Shown in pieces: positions 28,361 through 42,500 of a stretch of 64,000 nucleotides of DNA. Position 1 is the first letter of the stretch. Every line of letters starts with the position of its first letter. The notes under the pieces were generated by a model, which did not search any database, was not told where the DNA came from, and saw nothing but the letters and a program-made list of their open reading frames with translations. Source of the stretch: Sweltsa coloradensis (lineage: Eukaryota; Arthropoda; Insecta; Plecoptera; Chloroperlidae); the NCBI GenBank assembly GCA_024449915.1, contig JAMZAV010000777.1, forward strand, positions 699,783 through 763,782. The letters run 5' to 3'. Both the position numbers and the translations under genes were made by a program.

Positions 28361-29461
28361 TTATTTAGTAAACTTATAATTGCAGCAATGGAATAAACAA
28401 TGGTCTCTTCCATTTGTGTGTTGGTAGTAAACAGGTCGAACCACTGAGCTACGAAATTTTTAATCTACATCCAGGATTAGTTGTATAGGTGCTATCAGTG
28501 GCGGATCTAAGACAATCATGGGGGGGGGGCAATTTGCGCGTTCATGTACATCGGTAGGAAAGGCATGGGGGGCAGAGCCCTTTTGAAAATCTGGATTTTA
28601 GAGTGCAATTGGTGTGTTTTAGAAAAAAGTAGTAGGCTGAATGCAACACCGAAACAATGAAGTTTGTGTGCGTCAATTTGTTTTGTCGTCATGTCGAGCT
28701 TACAATTCACAGCACAGCATACGTGCTGAAACCAAGCAGTCCTTGGTAGCTAAACAGGCCGTGCCCTGTTGAAGCGCGCACAATTACATCCCAATCCAGC
28801 TCCACACACAACTTCACTCCCTCCCCTACCACCTACGTGATTATCATACTTTCTAAGGTGGCCTTTTATATATACTATTGTAATATGCCGTTCGCTATGC
28901 TGTTTGCATAATAAAATATTATGGAATAATATAAAAACGAGTGAGCGCAGCGAACGGAGTGATCTCCATTTAACTCAAACGGATCTCATTCTGTTAGTCT
29001 GCGTGTGTGTACGTTGAAAATCAGCCAAATCGCTGAACAGATTGCGCTGAAATTTTAAACAGACATCCGATACGAGTTTACCGAGAACTGCTAACAAAAT
29101 CAGCAAGATCCATTGCAATTTAAACCAACAAGAAATAATAAACTGAAAAATAGGCTTCCAATGTTTAGAAATTATTTTAATGACAATGGTTTAGATTTTG
29201 AAAAGATATTTTTTGTTTGTTATTCGCCTGGCCGTGAAATGCCATGCCCATGCAAGGTCTATCAAATGTTGCACGTCAAGGTACCCCCAAATTCCGTTCG
29301 TAGATTGAGTACCTAAACCTTGCAATATTTTCACGTATTTCGTACTGGCTATGTTTACCATAGTAGGCCCTATTGCCACAGATGATGGACTACACTGCAT
29401 TATCTGCATTTCAAAACATGTTTAATAATTTTTTAAATACAATCCATCTATTACAAAATCT

Positions 29462-29537
29462 TTCCCGACCAGGGGATTGAACCCATATCTCCCACATTTC
29501 GGCTATAAGGGCACTTTAGCCAACTAGACTAGGGAAA
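29462..29537 (-). repeat. tRNA-like sequence (SINE head or tRNA relic)
   Basis: On the - strand an A-box-like GTCTAGTTGGCTAAAGTGC is followed by a B-box-like GGGTTCAATCCC. Flanking TTTCCCT and CGGGAAA can form most of an acceptor stem. The D arm does not fold well, so a functional tRNA is unlikely. Confidence 0.35.
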
Positions 29538-29812
29538 CGCCAAAGTCGTTGTTAGACGAGTGAGCAAGTCATGTGTTGAGTACCCGGGAACATTTGCATT
29601 TAAGTTTGATAATTATATGCATTTAAGTTTGATAATTATATTCGTATAAATAATAGAGTATTTAAGTTTAGGCCATAGTTTAGACCATCATGCTCCACTG
29701 TAGCCTATGATAGGCTAGGGAGGCCTAAGGTAGGGGGAAGAAAAGGAACGTTACCGGATACTCAACACATGGCTCACTCACTCGTCTAACAACGACTTTG
29801 GCGTTTGCCTAG
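29529..29812. mobile_element. Inverted-repeat element with AAACGCC ends
   Basis: The long inverted ends start CTAGGGAAACGCCAAAGTCG and continue through GTTGTTAGACGAGTGAGC and TCATGTGTTGAGTA. They are mirrored at the right by ACGACTTTGGCGTTTGCCTAG. The terminal AAACGC and the subterminal GAGTGAGC/GATGAGC motif tie it to the other AAACGC families here. Confidence 0.75.
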
Positions 29813-30421
29813 TATATTTTATTTTAAGAGAATCGTGGTCGTGGGGGTGACGATCGCCCCACCGCCCCCCTCCTTGTATCCGCCACTGATGCTATTTTTT
29901 TTAGATGTTATTTTTTAGCAGTTTTGTGATGCGTCCAAATACACAGCCATAGTTATATTTACGTTTTTAATATCTACAGTCTGCAATCTACTTGAAGAAA
30001 GTGCCTTTGTTTGTGATATATGGGCAGTTCCCAAAAAGATTTCTATGAAGGCGATTTCAACCAATGCTCTATATAAATAAATAATATTATATTATATACC
30101 AACACTCTGAAAATATGGGAAATATGGAACAACTTGGGGCCCCGCACCTCGTTTCACACAAATTATATTAACCACTGGATTGGTGTTCGCCGTTCGGTCA
30201 CGTCAGAACATGATCAACTCTAAATCTTAAACCTTCTGTATTGTGACACTTTTATATTGTGTTCTGAAATGTTTTAACTTTTAAATGGTTTAAACTTACA
30301 AGCAGGACTAAAGGACATGCCTCTTGTCAATAGTCATAAATGCATTAGGGTAGGTTGGGCTGTGAACTAGGGTACATAAATAATAAAGGTATGTGAATTT
30401 AAATTCAAAAGCTTGTATTTT

Positions 30422-30529
30422 TTATTTTAGTTCGAAAGGTCTGATGACAATCTCTTGACTTTCTTGCTGGTGCAACTGTCCTATCCCAACAGCTGGAGCT
30501 GCTCCAGGGGTTCGGCCCACGTATCGCAA
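30422..30529 (-). CDS. DHTKD1: DHTKD1 last exon
   Basis: Acceptor AATCGTTCCAG, then [35 protein letters not shown] and a TAA stop at 30424-30422. The YVGR..PAVGxGxxHxxE signature confirms the exon. The stop overlaps an AATAAA hexamer. Confidence 0.94.
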   Translation of the reverse strand: MRYVGRTPGAAPAVGIGQLHQQESQEIVIRPFELK

Positions 30530-33500
30530 CTGGAACGATTAAAGTTTATTTATACTGTAATCTGATTTATTTATTTTATTGTTTGTCCTTTTCATTCACA
30601 ACAAGAAACGGCATTGACGCTAGTAAATATTTTGCTAAAACACTTAACTTTACTTTTTTTACATTTCATATGTTAACATTATGTTATTAGAAATTGATCA
30701 AATGTCTTGGTTGCATTCATTTTTGCAGGTGTACGTATGTGTAAGGACTTAACTTCTGTGTATTGTCAAAACATGGAGTTCGATGAGAAGGTCTAGCTTA
30801 AATGGAACAGCACGTCCACAATCGTGTTTGTTTGTTTGAGCCTTTTCACCATTTTGATTGTTATAATCACTACAAGCAGGTTAATCTTTGCTACCATTAA
30901 CTGTGGTAGGCGGAGGCCCTAGGTTACCTTTGTCAGAGCTGGGCAGTATCGAAAATACATGTATTTCAAATACGTATTTGAAATACATTTGTAGTTTGTA
31001 TTTTGTATCGAAAATACCCGAGCTTAAAGTATCTTGTATTTTGTATCGAAAATACATTTTTCTAAGTATTTTGTATTTTACAAAATACTTTTCTCAACAA
31101 AATACATCTTCCAATCTTGGTCCCCATGCGACGAGCCCGACGGCTTAGTGGCAACAAAATCGACAAATTGTGACAGCCCGCCCCTTCGCGTTTAGTGTTG
31201 CTAGCACAACATAGGGTAGTGGCAAAAATGTAAACCTATACGCTTGGAGATTGACCTTGCAACCACTGGGTTATGCAGGCTGCACGCATCGATTTTAATT
31301 CGATTTCGCTTGAATAGGCTGTGCTCAGCTGTCGTCTGTCATGACGTTTGATCAAGGCCTATTTGTAATGAACAACGCCGACGACGCAAGTGCCTCAACC
31401 AGCTCGACATCAAAATATAATGAATAAAATAATAGATTAATGTTCTAGACATACACTAAGCACTTGCTTGGCTTAAACCAAAATCCAAAATTTTAAAAGA
31501 ATTTTTTTTTTAGGTTGTTCCTTATTTCCCGGTAATGTTATAGCATAGGAAAATGTATTTTATTTTAAGTATTTTAGAAAATACAAATGTATTTTGCATC
31601 GAAATTACAATTTCCTAAAAGTATCTAGGTTATTTTGTATCTAAAATACATTTATTTGAGTATTTTGTATCTAAAATACAAATATTTGAGTACAGTAAGA
31701 CCTCGTTCATCCGAGCTCCGATTAACCGAGATCCCGTGTTATCCGAGCTGGTTTCAGGCGCCCTTTCCTTTTTTTAATTAGGCCGAAATGTTATGTTCTT
31801 TACATCTGAATGTCATGCGGTTCTGTTTACTACAATGATTTGTCACGTAAGAATTGCACAGCGTGTGAGTTGTAAGGGGGGTTGGGGGCGGGAGTCGAGG
31901 GTAGGGTGTCAGAGAAAGTTGAGCCAGTGTCTTTGTGAGTGCTTGCTGCCGCCGTCGTGACCTTGCTCAAAGACGGCGGAGGAGAGAGAAGAGAGGGAGA
32001 GAGAGAGAGAGAGAGAGAAAGAGACAAAATATGGCCTTGAAAACGACATGATAAGAGGCTGGCTATGGTTATGAAGAAATAAACATTGCATCGGGACATC
32101 CAGTCAATGACAGACGCGGAGATAATCGTCATCCCCCCCTCCTCCCAAGCCATGAACTATGTATGACCTCACTATAGTGCGTTTACTCGCCAGTAGAACA
32201 CATTGTTCTCTTCGAGAGCGGAGTTCTTTTGTATGTCAGCTAATTGATTTCTATACAATTTTAGATACCGAGGAGCAACAAGCCCGAAGATTGAGAATAA
32301 GATTAGACTGAAGGATGTCATAAAAATATTTCTTCATAAAGTAATAAATAAGTTTATCCAATACAATCATTAACTCTTGAAATCATTATTAAAATCAAAA
32401 TCAAGTGCTACTACAAAAAAGTATGTTTTGTAAGTTATATCCACTTTGAATGAAAAAAATCGGATATCATTTACGGTTTTTAAGTATTTTATTCACATTA
32501 TTTTGTATAATGACAAAATACTTAAAAACCGTAAATAAAGGCCGATTTTTTTCGTTCAAAGTGGATAAAACTTACAAAAATCATACATTTTTGTAATAGC
32601 ATTTTATTTTAATTTTAATAATGATTTCAAGAGTTAATGATTGTATTGGATAAACTTATTTATCACTATACTTTATTTTATATTTTTATGACATCCTAGT
32701 CTAATCCTATTGTCAAATCATCGGCCGTGTTGCTCCTCGGAATCTGAAATTGTATAGAATTCAATTAGCTGACATACAAAAGAACTCCGCTCTCGAAGAG
32801 AACAATGTGTTCAAGTCGGGAGTAAACGCACTATAGTTCAGTCAATTGGCTTCGGGCCAAGACTCGCAGAGTTGTTTTGTTTACGTAGTGAGATAAGATA
32901 ATGAGACCATTCATTCATTCTATCAGCAAAGCAGAACATGTGATGCAAGAGTGTCAAGAACTGACAAGACGACGAGATAGTGGCGCAAGTAATGGAAGAG
33001 GAAGTGGACGATCCAAATGATGAATTTGGGGCGCCGAGCATCATAACTCACATGGAAGGAGCGGCAGCCTTAGAGACTGCATTACACTATCTAGGTTGAA
33101 CAACAAGATGTCGCAACAGCTGCTGATATCTTATTTTAATGCTGTTCTATAAACAATGACAAGCCGCCGATGAAGTAGCATTTTATAATCACGAGAGGAA
33201 CGGGGTCATATATCATTTTACCATATCAGGCTATGCTACGAGAGCAAATAAACAAAAGATCGCGATCATCCGAGTTTTTCGATAATTCGAGCTGCACCCG
33301 GTCTCATCCAGCTCGGATAATAGAGGTCTTACTGTATTTTGCCCAGCTCTGACCTTTGTTACTACCAAAGTAAACAATCAAAATGTCTGCCGATTTGAAG
33401 TGCTAACTTGTACACCGCCGATCACACACCTGCGCCTCCAGTACGACAGTACTATTTATAACTCCATGGTCAAACAATCACGGTCATGATTCAAATTACA

Positions 33501-36500
33501 TTGTTCAATTTGGGATTAGGTAATACAATTTATCTACCAAATTTGTTGTTCTAAATATTGATCCTTGGCCAGCCAAATCTCAAGATGTGCATGTGGGAGG
33601 CCATACTAGTGTGACTTCCATCTTCCCAGTCTCTTTAAACTTTTTTTTTTATCAGCGTCACCTAAAAGCAATCCCGTGTTACATGTCAGAATAATATGCT
33701 TACCTTGCGTCCAACAAGATTCTCAAACCTTGTTTTAACGAAACTCCAAGCACCCATGTTTTGATGTTCCTCTTGACTCCAGATGAACACTGAAAATTAA
33801 AGCACCATTAAATGCAGTTTATAGGCCATTTATTCAGTATTTACAAATGCCATTTCTTAGTCTGCAACAATGCCTTCATATGCATGATTATGGCCACTAT
33901 GAGCTTCAAAGGCGATATAGGTGTATATGGTATGACAAGCCAACAATGTTGATGACACTGCTTGTAAAAACAAATATGTACGTAATATTTATAAAGACGA
34001 TTAATTACATGTGGATTTTGTAACGTTGGGATAATTTTGGTTATATATCTCTATAGCCATGCAGAAACATCAACCTAGAGTTATAGGAGAAGTTATGAAA
34101 ACCAACTGAACTTTGATGATAATGAACAATGGCAATAGGCAAACTCAGGAGTGCGGGCTAGCCTAGTGGATTTAAAATTGTTTTGATTTTACTGTATTTA
34201 AGAGATGAAATCGGCAAATTGCTAAAATCATACAATATGAATATGAGAGGGGAACATGGGCAACTGATGTAGAAAGGAATTCATTTTTGGCCAGAACGGT
34301 GGTGGAGTAGCAGTCTGGTGAAGAAGGAGAAAAGAATATACCGTAAAAGGATTTAAAAAATCACTTAAGCTGCTGCCAATGGTTTACCCTGATTACAAAG
34401 ATAAAGGTAAAGAGGGAAAATAGAGGCCTCGCTCCATTGAGGAGAATGAAGAGCATATGGGCAAACGGCAAGAAAATGGGAAAAAGGCAAAAACAGAGAA
34501 AATCAAGTGAACAGGAGGAAACAAAAGAATGAAGGATGGAGGATTAAAATCCTGCCACCAACTATCAGTCAATAGCAGGGGAAGACAACAGTACAATACA
34601 AATAGTGCCAAGGTCGATAATAGTAACGTTAAAATCGTCGCGCAAAGTCCCAGCGTCGATTTTGTTGGCCTTTTGAAATAGGCCTACAACTAGTATCGCT
34701 ATCTAGAAGTGTAGTTGAGTACTACTACTACCTACGTGAAAAACCCGTATTTCAAAAGTTAAAAAAAAATGACGATGGCACTTTGCGCAACGATTTCAAC
34801 ATCAATGGCACTTTTGGACTTCAAAATAACCAAAATTCATTGTTGACTCTTGACATACATAATATGTACCTCCTATAAAGTTCACAGTTCTTTTATTTTT
34901 TACTGAATTTCTTTGAAATATGTATGTAAAAATTTTGTCATACAGGACAATAGTTTTTTAGGTATAAAATTGGTGGTCCAGATAGGTAATTTCGTGGCAA
35001 ATTGCTGGTGAAATTGAAAAATAATTGAAAAAAAATGTTTAAAACAATTTTAATTCAAAATATTCAAAATCTTTTTTTCAATTAGATTTTTGCTTATATT
35101 ATTGCATTGTTCAGTTCATGCCAAAGATTTTGATGTATGAAACTTTATGGTCGGACCATAACTTTGGTTTTAAAGTCACTTTTCAATAAAGACTACAAAA
35201 TGTATGTTTTTAGCCAGGCATTACAGGGCTAATAAACCTGGCACTTGCAGGATTAAATTGCAGTTTCCTAGCTCTTTAAATCATACCTACTCATCCTAGA
35301 TTTGGTAACCCAAAATTCATAAACATGCAATTCGCTTTATCTATTTTCAAACGTTTTTTTTTTTTTAAATCGTCTTTGCATGGTTGATGGTGTCATGGCT
35401 GTAAAATAGTAAAGAAATCAACAAAAAGTGGTCAGTTAGTTGAGATTTTGTTTTAAATTCTAATTGTTACGATTTGATTCCATCACGATTAAATTGCCAA
35501 TTTATGTGTACTCAAATATAGACATACCTCTTGCATTCTTGTACTTGGCAATCTCTTGCTGAAGACACTGTGTTGGGAACGGCGAGAGTTCTTCTAGCCG
35601 TATAATCGCAACATCCTTAATCCCTTCTATTTGGCGGTGTCTATCAAGAGCATAGTAGTGTTTGCCACTGACGAATATGACTTTCTGTACCCTATGTGGG
35701 TCGGTTATTTTATCACCTGTAAGGAATACTTTAGATACAATACCTAATTTTGATTTGTAATCTTTGTGGTCTGCCTATCATATCCCCAAAAGGTGAGAAA
35801 TGTTCAAAGTGAAAAGCCTAATAGAATAGGTGAACAGAACAAAGACTTGTAAAGAAGATAGTTACAGGTTGCCGTTTTACGGATTTATCCGTTTTAACGG
35901 ATTTGAGGGTGCAAAACGGATACACGAATTTTTAAACCAATTTAAGGATTTAAAAAAAAAAAAAAAAAAAAAAAAATTACGTTTTACGCCGTTTTTAACT
36001 AGGCTGGTCAAAAAATCTATATTTCAATGCGATATGATAAGTGGGAATCTTTTCGATGTATAAATATCAAAATTTACACCAAAAATGTAAAATTTTGGAA
36101 TTTTGTGTGGAGGTGCCGGGTAGGTAGTCTATATTAAATTAACCTGGCTGGTGCATATGGTGGAGGTGCCGGGTCATAACACGCGATTGTGAGATCGTAA
36201 AAATAGGCATTTATGGTGATACCTTATCATTCCATCAACCCTATTGGCCTCGAATCATTTTTTTTCCCGATTGATTCGGGGCCTACAGGTTGGCTTGGTC
36301 GCTTTGATTTACTGTGTCCCACTGAAAATCAGTTATATAACTGAGTGGGTAGACTCTTATACATTTTTAAAAATTTATTTAATAGGCCTACCTACTCTAT
36401 AAAATATATATTCAATTTTTTTACAACAATTACATTATGATATATCGATATCGTATTGAAATTGGTACATTAGGCATTTTAAGGATTTTAAGGATTTGGG

Positions 36501-39500
36501 TGTTTCATTTAAGGATTTCTAAGGATTTTTGATCTGCTCAAACAGGATTTTATTTTTCTTGGTGGCAACCCTGAGATAGTACAATTCAATACATGACAGT
36601 AGAACCTTCAATGTAAGTTAAAATTTTATTTTTATGTATTTTGATATGTATGGTTTGTCAGTTAAATGAACTAAGAAATTAATATTAACTTACAAATAAC
36701 GTTCTCAAAAGAAGTAATTAAAATTTCACTAATTTGAAATTTGACACCAAGTATTAACTTTGTATTCAATAGCATTAATGTTCCGACATGTTTAATGTTA
36801 TACTTAACTTATCACTCATCAACATCGATTCCAAAATGCAATAAATGCATAGACTCTGTTTATATTACTAGCGTTCAACGTGGGTCAATGGGTTATGCGG
36901 GTTAAATTTGTCGTGTAAAAGACAAGGGTTGCAACGACGGTTGAGTTTTACATGCTTATTTCTGCCAGCTTTCTAACTCGAATTCCAAACCGCCTCGAAC
37001 ACTAGTAGGTAATATAAACGGGGTCTTACTGTCTTTATACAATTTCTAGCTTGATTCTGTTTAATTGGATAGCAAGTTATCTCTAAATAACTTAAGTCTA
37101 AACACTTAGAAATTACCTATAACGGGAGCAAATGTAGTTTGAGGACCCATCTCTGACAACGACGAAGCAGCATCGTTTAGTCTCAATAGCGTCTTTGGCC
37201 CAACGATGATCAGTGGCTTCCTATAGTTACGTACCATCTGCAACATAACATTGCAGTGTTGAGTCATCAGAAAATCCAGGAATAAGTTGTCAACAAAATA
37301 TATGACATTCAGAACTACTTAACTAATCTATTACCTATACACTACAGTGTTACTGAAATAATTTTTCTACACACAAATCTCTTGGGCTATTTGGTTCTTT
37401 TCTTAATGAATACAAATTGCAGCCTGGACTCTATAGTTTAGTTTTGTTAAGAAAAGTCACTAGTAAAATCCAAAGTCAACAGAGTCAAATTGCGGCTTTC
37501 AATATGAGCAAAGCGACACAAAGAAACGCGAAATAGGTACCCGATGAAAATCGTTCATATCATATTAACACTTTAACAGTGATTAAACTGACAAATTCAG
37601 TGCAATTGATTGTAGAATGTAGCCTAGTGGTTTTCCACTTTGTGTAATATGTGAAGTTTACTTCCAATAATAAAGTAACATGGAGAGACACTTTTTGAAG
37701 ACGCAAAGAACAGTTTTCCCATGAAATATCCTAAAATACTGTGCTGAACTCAGTGAACAGCGGAAGAAGCCATAAATAGTGCAGGTTCTACCCATTTGTG
37801 CGTTTACATGTTTTAAAGCATTAATTGCAGTGGCGGAACTAGGCGCCCGCAACTAGTTAAGGGGGCCCCGTTTAAAAAAAACTTAGTAAAAAAAAGGTAT
37901 TTTACCCTGTTTGGAAAAAATTGTATTTGTTTTCGTTGCTAAAATGACCGTTTTGTACATCTAGCGGTTTGAAGGTGAAATGTAGCGGATATTTAGGAAC
38001 TTTTAGCGTCCACAACACAACGACAACACACAAAAAGTACATTATTTTGGTATTGCATTCAGCCCACAACTTTTTTTCTAAAACGCACCAAACGCACTTT
38101 AAAAACCTGATTTCAAAAAATTTTGCCGGGGGGAAAGCCCCCCAAACCCCCTGTACTTGGTCCCTAAATCATACTCCCGGGATACTATATAGCCCCCCAC
38201 CCAAGATGAAAAGCCTGAATTCAACACTGGGGGCCCCCATAGAAATTTTACAGGCGAGCCTATGAAACGAAGTTCCGCCACTGATTAATTGTATAACAAC
38301 CAGCAGCTACAAAGTTAAAACTATCAACATACAGACCACATTTCCAAATTATCGTATCAAAAATTCATCCACAAAATTAGCATTGCTTGAACAGCTCACT
38401 AAACATAACATTTTAAAAGTAACATGTTATGTCGCACATTTGTACCATATCAAAATAAAACTTACGTTATATGATGTGTTTTTTCAATTAGCCTACTTAT
38501 AGCTCCAACTAGCAATCACTTTCAAATTTTCTATAAAATTGGATCCAAGACAAAAAAACAATACGTCGGTAACCTAATTATAATTGTATTATATAATTGT
38601 AATTGTTTTACTATAAATTTTTCTTATCAAACTAAAGCAAAATAATACGGATACTTTAAATTAAATAGAAATACTTGGGATTTGACATTGAATATCTGAA
38701 AAATAAATAACAACGTCGGTACGATAAGCGTAAGTGAGCGGAAGCCTACCTGTCTACGCAACAGATGGAAGTATTGAGCCGGTGTGGTCGGATTGGCAAC
38801 ATGAATGTTAACATTTTCACCATCGGGAGTGGCTTCGCTGGAGTCGCTGAGTTGTAAGAACCGCTCAAGACGGCACGAGCTGTGTTCAGGTCCCGCCCCA
38901 TCATAGCCGTGAGGGAGAAGCATGACAAGCCCACTGCAGGTCATCCACTTTGCTGAACGCATCACAAGATTGGAAGTTAGTTAGGGTAAGGGTCCACTTT
39001 AATTTTACATTACAACATCATAATCATAATTATATATGTGCCAACACAAGTATTTCTGTTTCAGAAAATTATTTTGGTTTGGCTTGACAACGGAAACAAC
39101 GGTTCAGTTTGCTCTGGATTAACAAATTTACTAAAAATACCAAAACACAGCTGAACTGGACTAGCCACATGCAGGCAAGCAAATCAGGCAGTCCCAAGAT
39201 AATATAAGGGTGCCAGAAGCTATGTACGTATCTCCAAAATGTTACCTACTACCCATCTGCATTCCCTAAAGTTTTGAAATTTTCTTTTCCAAGTTGTATT
39301 CTTTTGGGAAACCATCATTTCCAAGAATGTGTGTATTCACTTGTAATGTACTTAACCATCAATATTTAAAAGACGTAACTAGGCCTATTATTATAAAGTA
39401 AAGTTATGTATTAGGTAGGTACTTTTTATTTATTGACCCAGGAATTTGTATCGTATTGGTAAGCAGCAACTCTTCACATTAGCCAGGGTGTCTACAAATT

Positions 39501-42500
39501 TTCCATTACAAAATTCCCTGACTTTCCAGGTTTTCCAGACGGAAAATTATATTTTTCCAGGCTGCAAATTTGGCTTTTCCGCGCATTATAACAGAGAAAA
39601 AATTGTTAATAAATTCAATGGTGATTTTGGCGGGAATTTTAAACATCAGACAAGGCAAAATAATTTAAGAATTGTTTTTTAAAATTGAGAATTTCTATTT
39701 TCAGCAACAAAAAAGGTATTGAAATTACTAAAATATTTTTTTTTTACATTTCTTGTAAAATTCCAGAAAAAAAATTCCCTGACTTTTCCAGATTTATTAA
39801 ATTCCCTGACAATTCCAGGTTTTCCAGTCTTGTAGACACCCTGATTAGCACATGGGGGAGAGGGGCTTGTTTTATGCTAATGTATTTATGCCAACTTGGC
39901 AGTGACAATTTCTCCAAGTTATATATTTTCTAAATATACCAAGTTCACCCCAGTATACGGTATACCACGTACACTTCCATTTATTATCAAGTCAAAATAC
40001 CCGTATCACTTTACGAAGTTACTTTTAACAGCTAGATATAAGTGGCATCTAGAGAATTATTGTCGCTATTTTGCTTCAAAGTTAAATGTGTTAAAGCTGT
40101 GCTGTGGATAATAACTAGGCCGCTTCGTGAACGCTTCCAGTCACGTAGATGGATGAGCTTGTTTGGTTGACTATTTATATCCTTTTATTACTGTTTTCAG
40201 TGTTTTGTGTCATCATTGTTGGCGTGAACCATCTCTGTCTCCAACAATGCAAGGTGACAGACTGCGAGTCAGAGAGACCAAGAACCGACATGCGCCTCGT
40301 CGTCCCAGCTGCGGAAAAGTGCAGGCGGCGACGTCATATCGATCTTTCGCAAATTTAAGTCTTCGCTACGCTCATCCAATTATTTATATCATTAAAATAA
40401 TCATATTTGTTTTGTATTAGCTGTTGAAACAGATATAGCATGCATCTTAATTGATACATAAAGGAAACAGTAATTTAAGAGAAAATATTACCTTCTCCAC
40501 TTGTTATGTATGTATCAATTTGTATCTGAGCACCATTGAAGAAGTCGCCAAACTGTGCCTCCCAGATAATGAGATTGTTTGGACTCTCGATACTCATTCC
40601 ATACTCAAATCCAAGAACTGCCTCTTCTGACAGTATGCTGTTTGCCACCTGGAAAATTCCCATGAAATTTTTTATTGTCCAAATGATATGTGTAGCATAA
40701 CAATTGGCAAGGCCACCTACATTTGGTGGAAGAAGTTCAATAGTAGCTCTGTCTGTAAGAGGCAACTAAAAGGGCAGGGCCAAAGACATATAATCTTGTT
40801 GTCAATTGCTTTGAAAACCTTTGGAAAGTGTGTTACCAAAAACCAGACAGTTTTTTTTGTGGTAGAGTTTTGCTAAAATATCCATACGGTAATTCCCTTG
40901 AATATAAATATTTATAAATTTTTATTGCTTTGGGTTTTGTAAAATGTTTTTTTATAAAGATCCAGTTAAAATTAATGTGTATTTACTATTTATTTAACAA
41001 ACAAAAAATAGTAGGCCTAATAGTAGGCCTACAGGCATCATGATCATTAGAATAGAAACACTCATAAAACGTTATCTTCGTATTCAAAGTTGATAACAAT
41101 CACAGTAATTTTCCCAACCGTAACAAGTTTAGCATGTTGAGAAGACTATCCTTCGAAACACCTTTTATTTTTATCCCTCAACTTCTTTCAAAGTTGCACA
41201 CAATAATATATTCTGGGAGTAAAAATAAATACTTTTATGGGACTGGAAAAAATTCTAGCTTATGCCAAAAGATTCTACTAGGTACCGGTACTAATTCTAC
41301 TACTGAATAGTGAAAACTTAAAAGAAGACTTCTTAGAGGCACTACTGGAACTAAAACATTTGCTTGTGCACATGAAAATATGAACTTGATAAGAATGGGC
41401 TAAACATACAATTCCGCTCGAAAATTGTCTTGAAACATACTTATGTACTGATATACCGATAGTGTATAGTGTACAGTATTGGTTGCAACTTACAAGGTAT
41501 TATATTTATTTTATGTTACTTTTATGTCTTGTAGTTTAATCAGAAAATAAATGTACCAGCATCATTAGTACAGTGCAAATAAATTAATTAGCAGTGTTTT
41601 GTGTCAGTTTTTAGTTTGTGTGACTGCAAGGTACAAAGGTAGCCAAAATAAATGTTAAAATGACAACAAATTAAATTGTTTGAACAAAAACCTTTAGGAC
41701 AATGTAAATACTTTGTAATTGACACATTGTTAAAATTTATTGCTACTTCACCTAACATAAAAGGTTTGCAATGCACTAGAATATCCAAAACAATCAAGAA
41801 CCATAGGCACCTCTAGTTTTCCCGTCTGTGCCTCATCCAAGCTGTTGAGCGGAATGAAGATGTTGTTTGTCTTCTGGTCGACTAACATCATGTGGCGATG
41901 AGAGAACGTTCCTCTGCCAACATCTTGACCACTCAGACGAACGTTAAAACCTGTAACAATAAGGTACCGGTACCGGCACTACACATTATAAAGTTATAAC
42001 AATTGGCCGCATACACCTCTTGTTGACCATAATGGCAAGAAAACAGGTTATCAAACCCCGATTGCAACCTTTACTAGTTTGAATTTATTCTCTCCGAAGC
42101 GAGTATGCTCGCCTTCTTCCCTGACAAAGGCTGAATCTATTCTCGCATCTTCTAAAAACATATGAATGACTTAATGACTGAAGGTATGTTTTAGGCTACC
42201 TTGGTAAAGCAGTGATCCAAATGCTAATGCTTCAGCTGTGGCCCAATCAATAGATGAACCATCAGCCAGTTTTCGCAGCCTTCCGTTGACGTGCATTTTC
42301 ATCAGATGTGGGTGAATATTCTACAAGAAATTAAAAAATGTTAGCAGAAGGAAATGTAATAATATGGTAAACAAAGCAAACAACATAAGGATATGGTTCA
42401 ACCAGCTCAATACTGAAAAAGGCATTGTACTCAAAAGGTGGAGTGCAAAGTTTTTATAGAGAGGTATTTTATGCATAAATAAATATTAAATAATGACTTT

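Larger units (their letters stand above)
28496..29888. mobile_element. hAT-type element, composite
   Basis: The termini CAGTGGCGGAT ... ATCCGCCACTG are bordered by GTGCTAT on the left and ATGCTAT on the right, an imperfect target duplication. Long G and C runs lie just inside. The interior holds a CGAGTGAGCGCAGCGAACGG block (from about 28938), a tRNA-like segment and an inverted-repeat element. Confidence 0.7.
30934..33351. mobile_element. hAT-type element in DHTKD1 last intron, with nested insertions
   Basis: Termini CAGAGCTGGGCA ... GCCCAGCTCTG with perfect ACCTTTGT duplications (30926-30933, 33352-33359). Both subterminal zones repeat GTATTTTGTAT/AAAATAC motifs. Interior occupied by a pogo-like element. 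Confidence 0.88.

Noticed and set aside
30431..30553. Apparent + strand terminal exon ([20 protein letters not shown]...)
   Set aside because: It is the antisense of the DHTKD1 last exon; the - strand reading [20 protein letters not shown] matches the family and splices in phase.
31830..32153. 107-codon open frame with Ser/Leu repeats
   Set aside because: Translation of the (GA)n microsatellite inside the pogo-like element.
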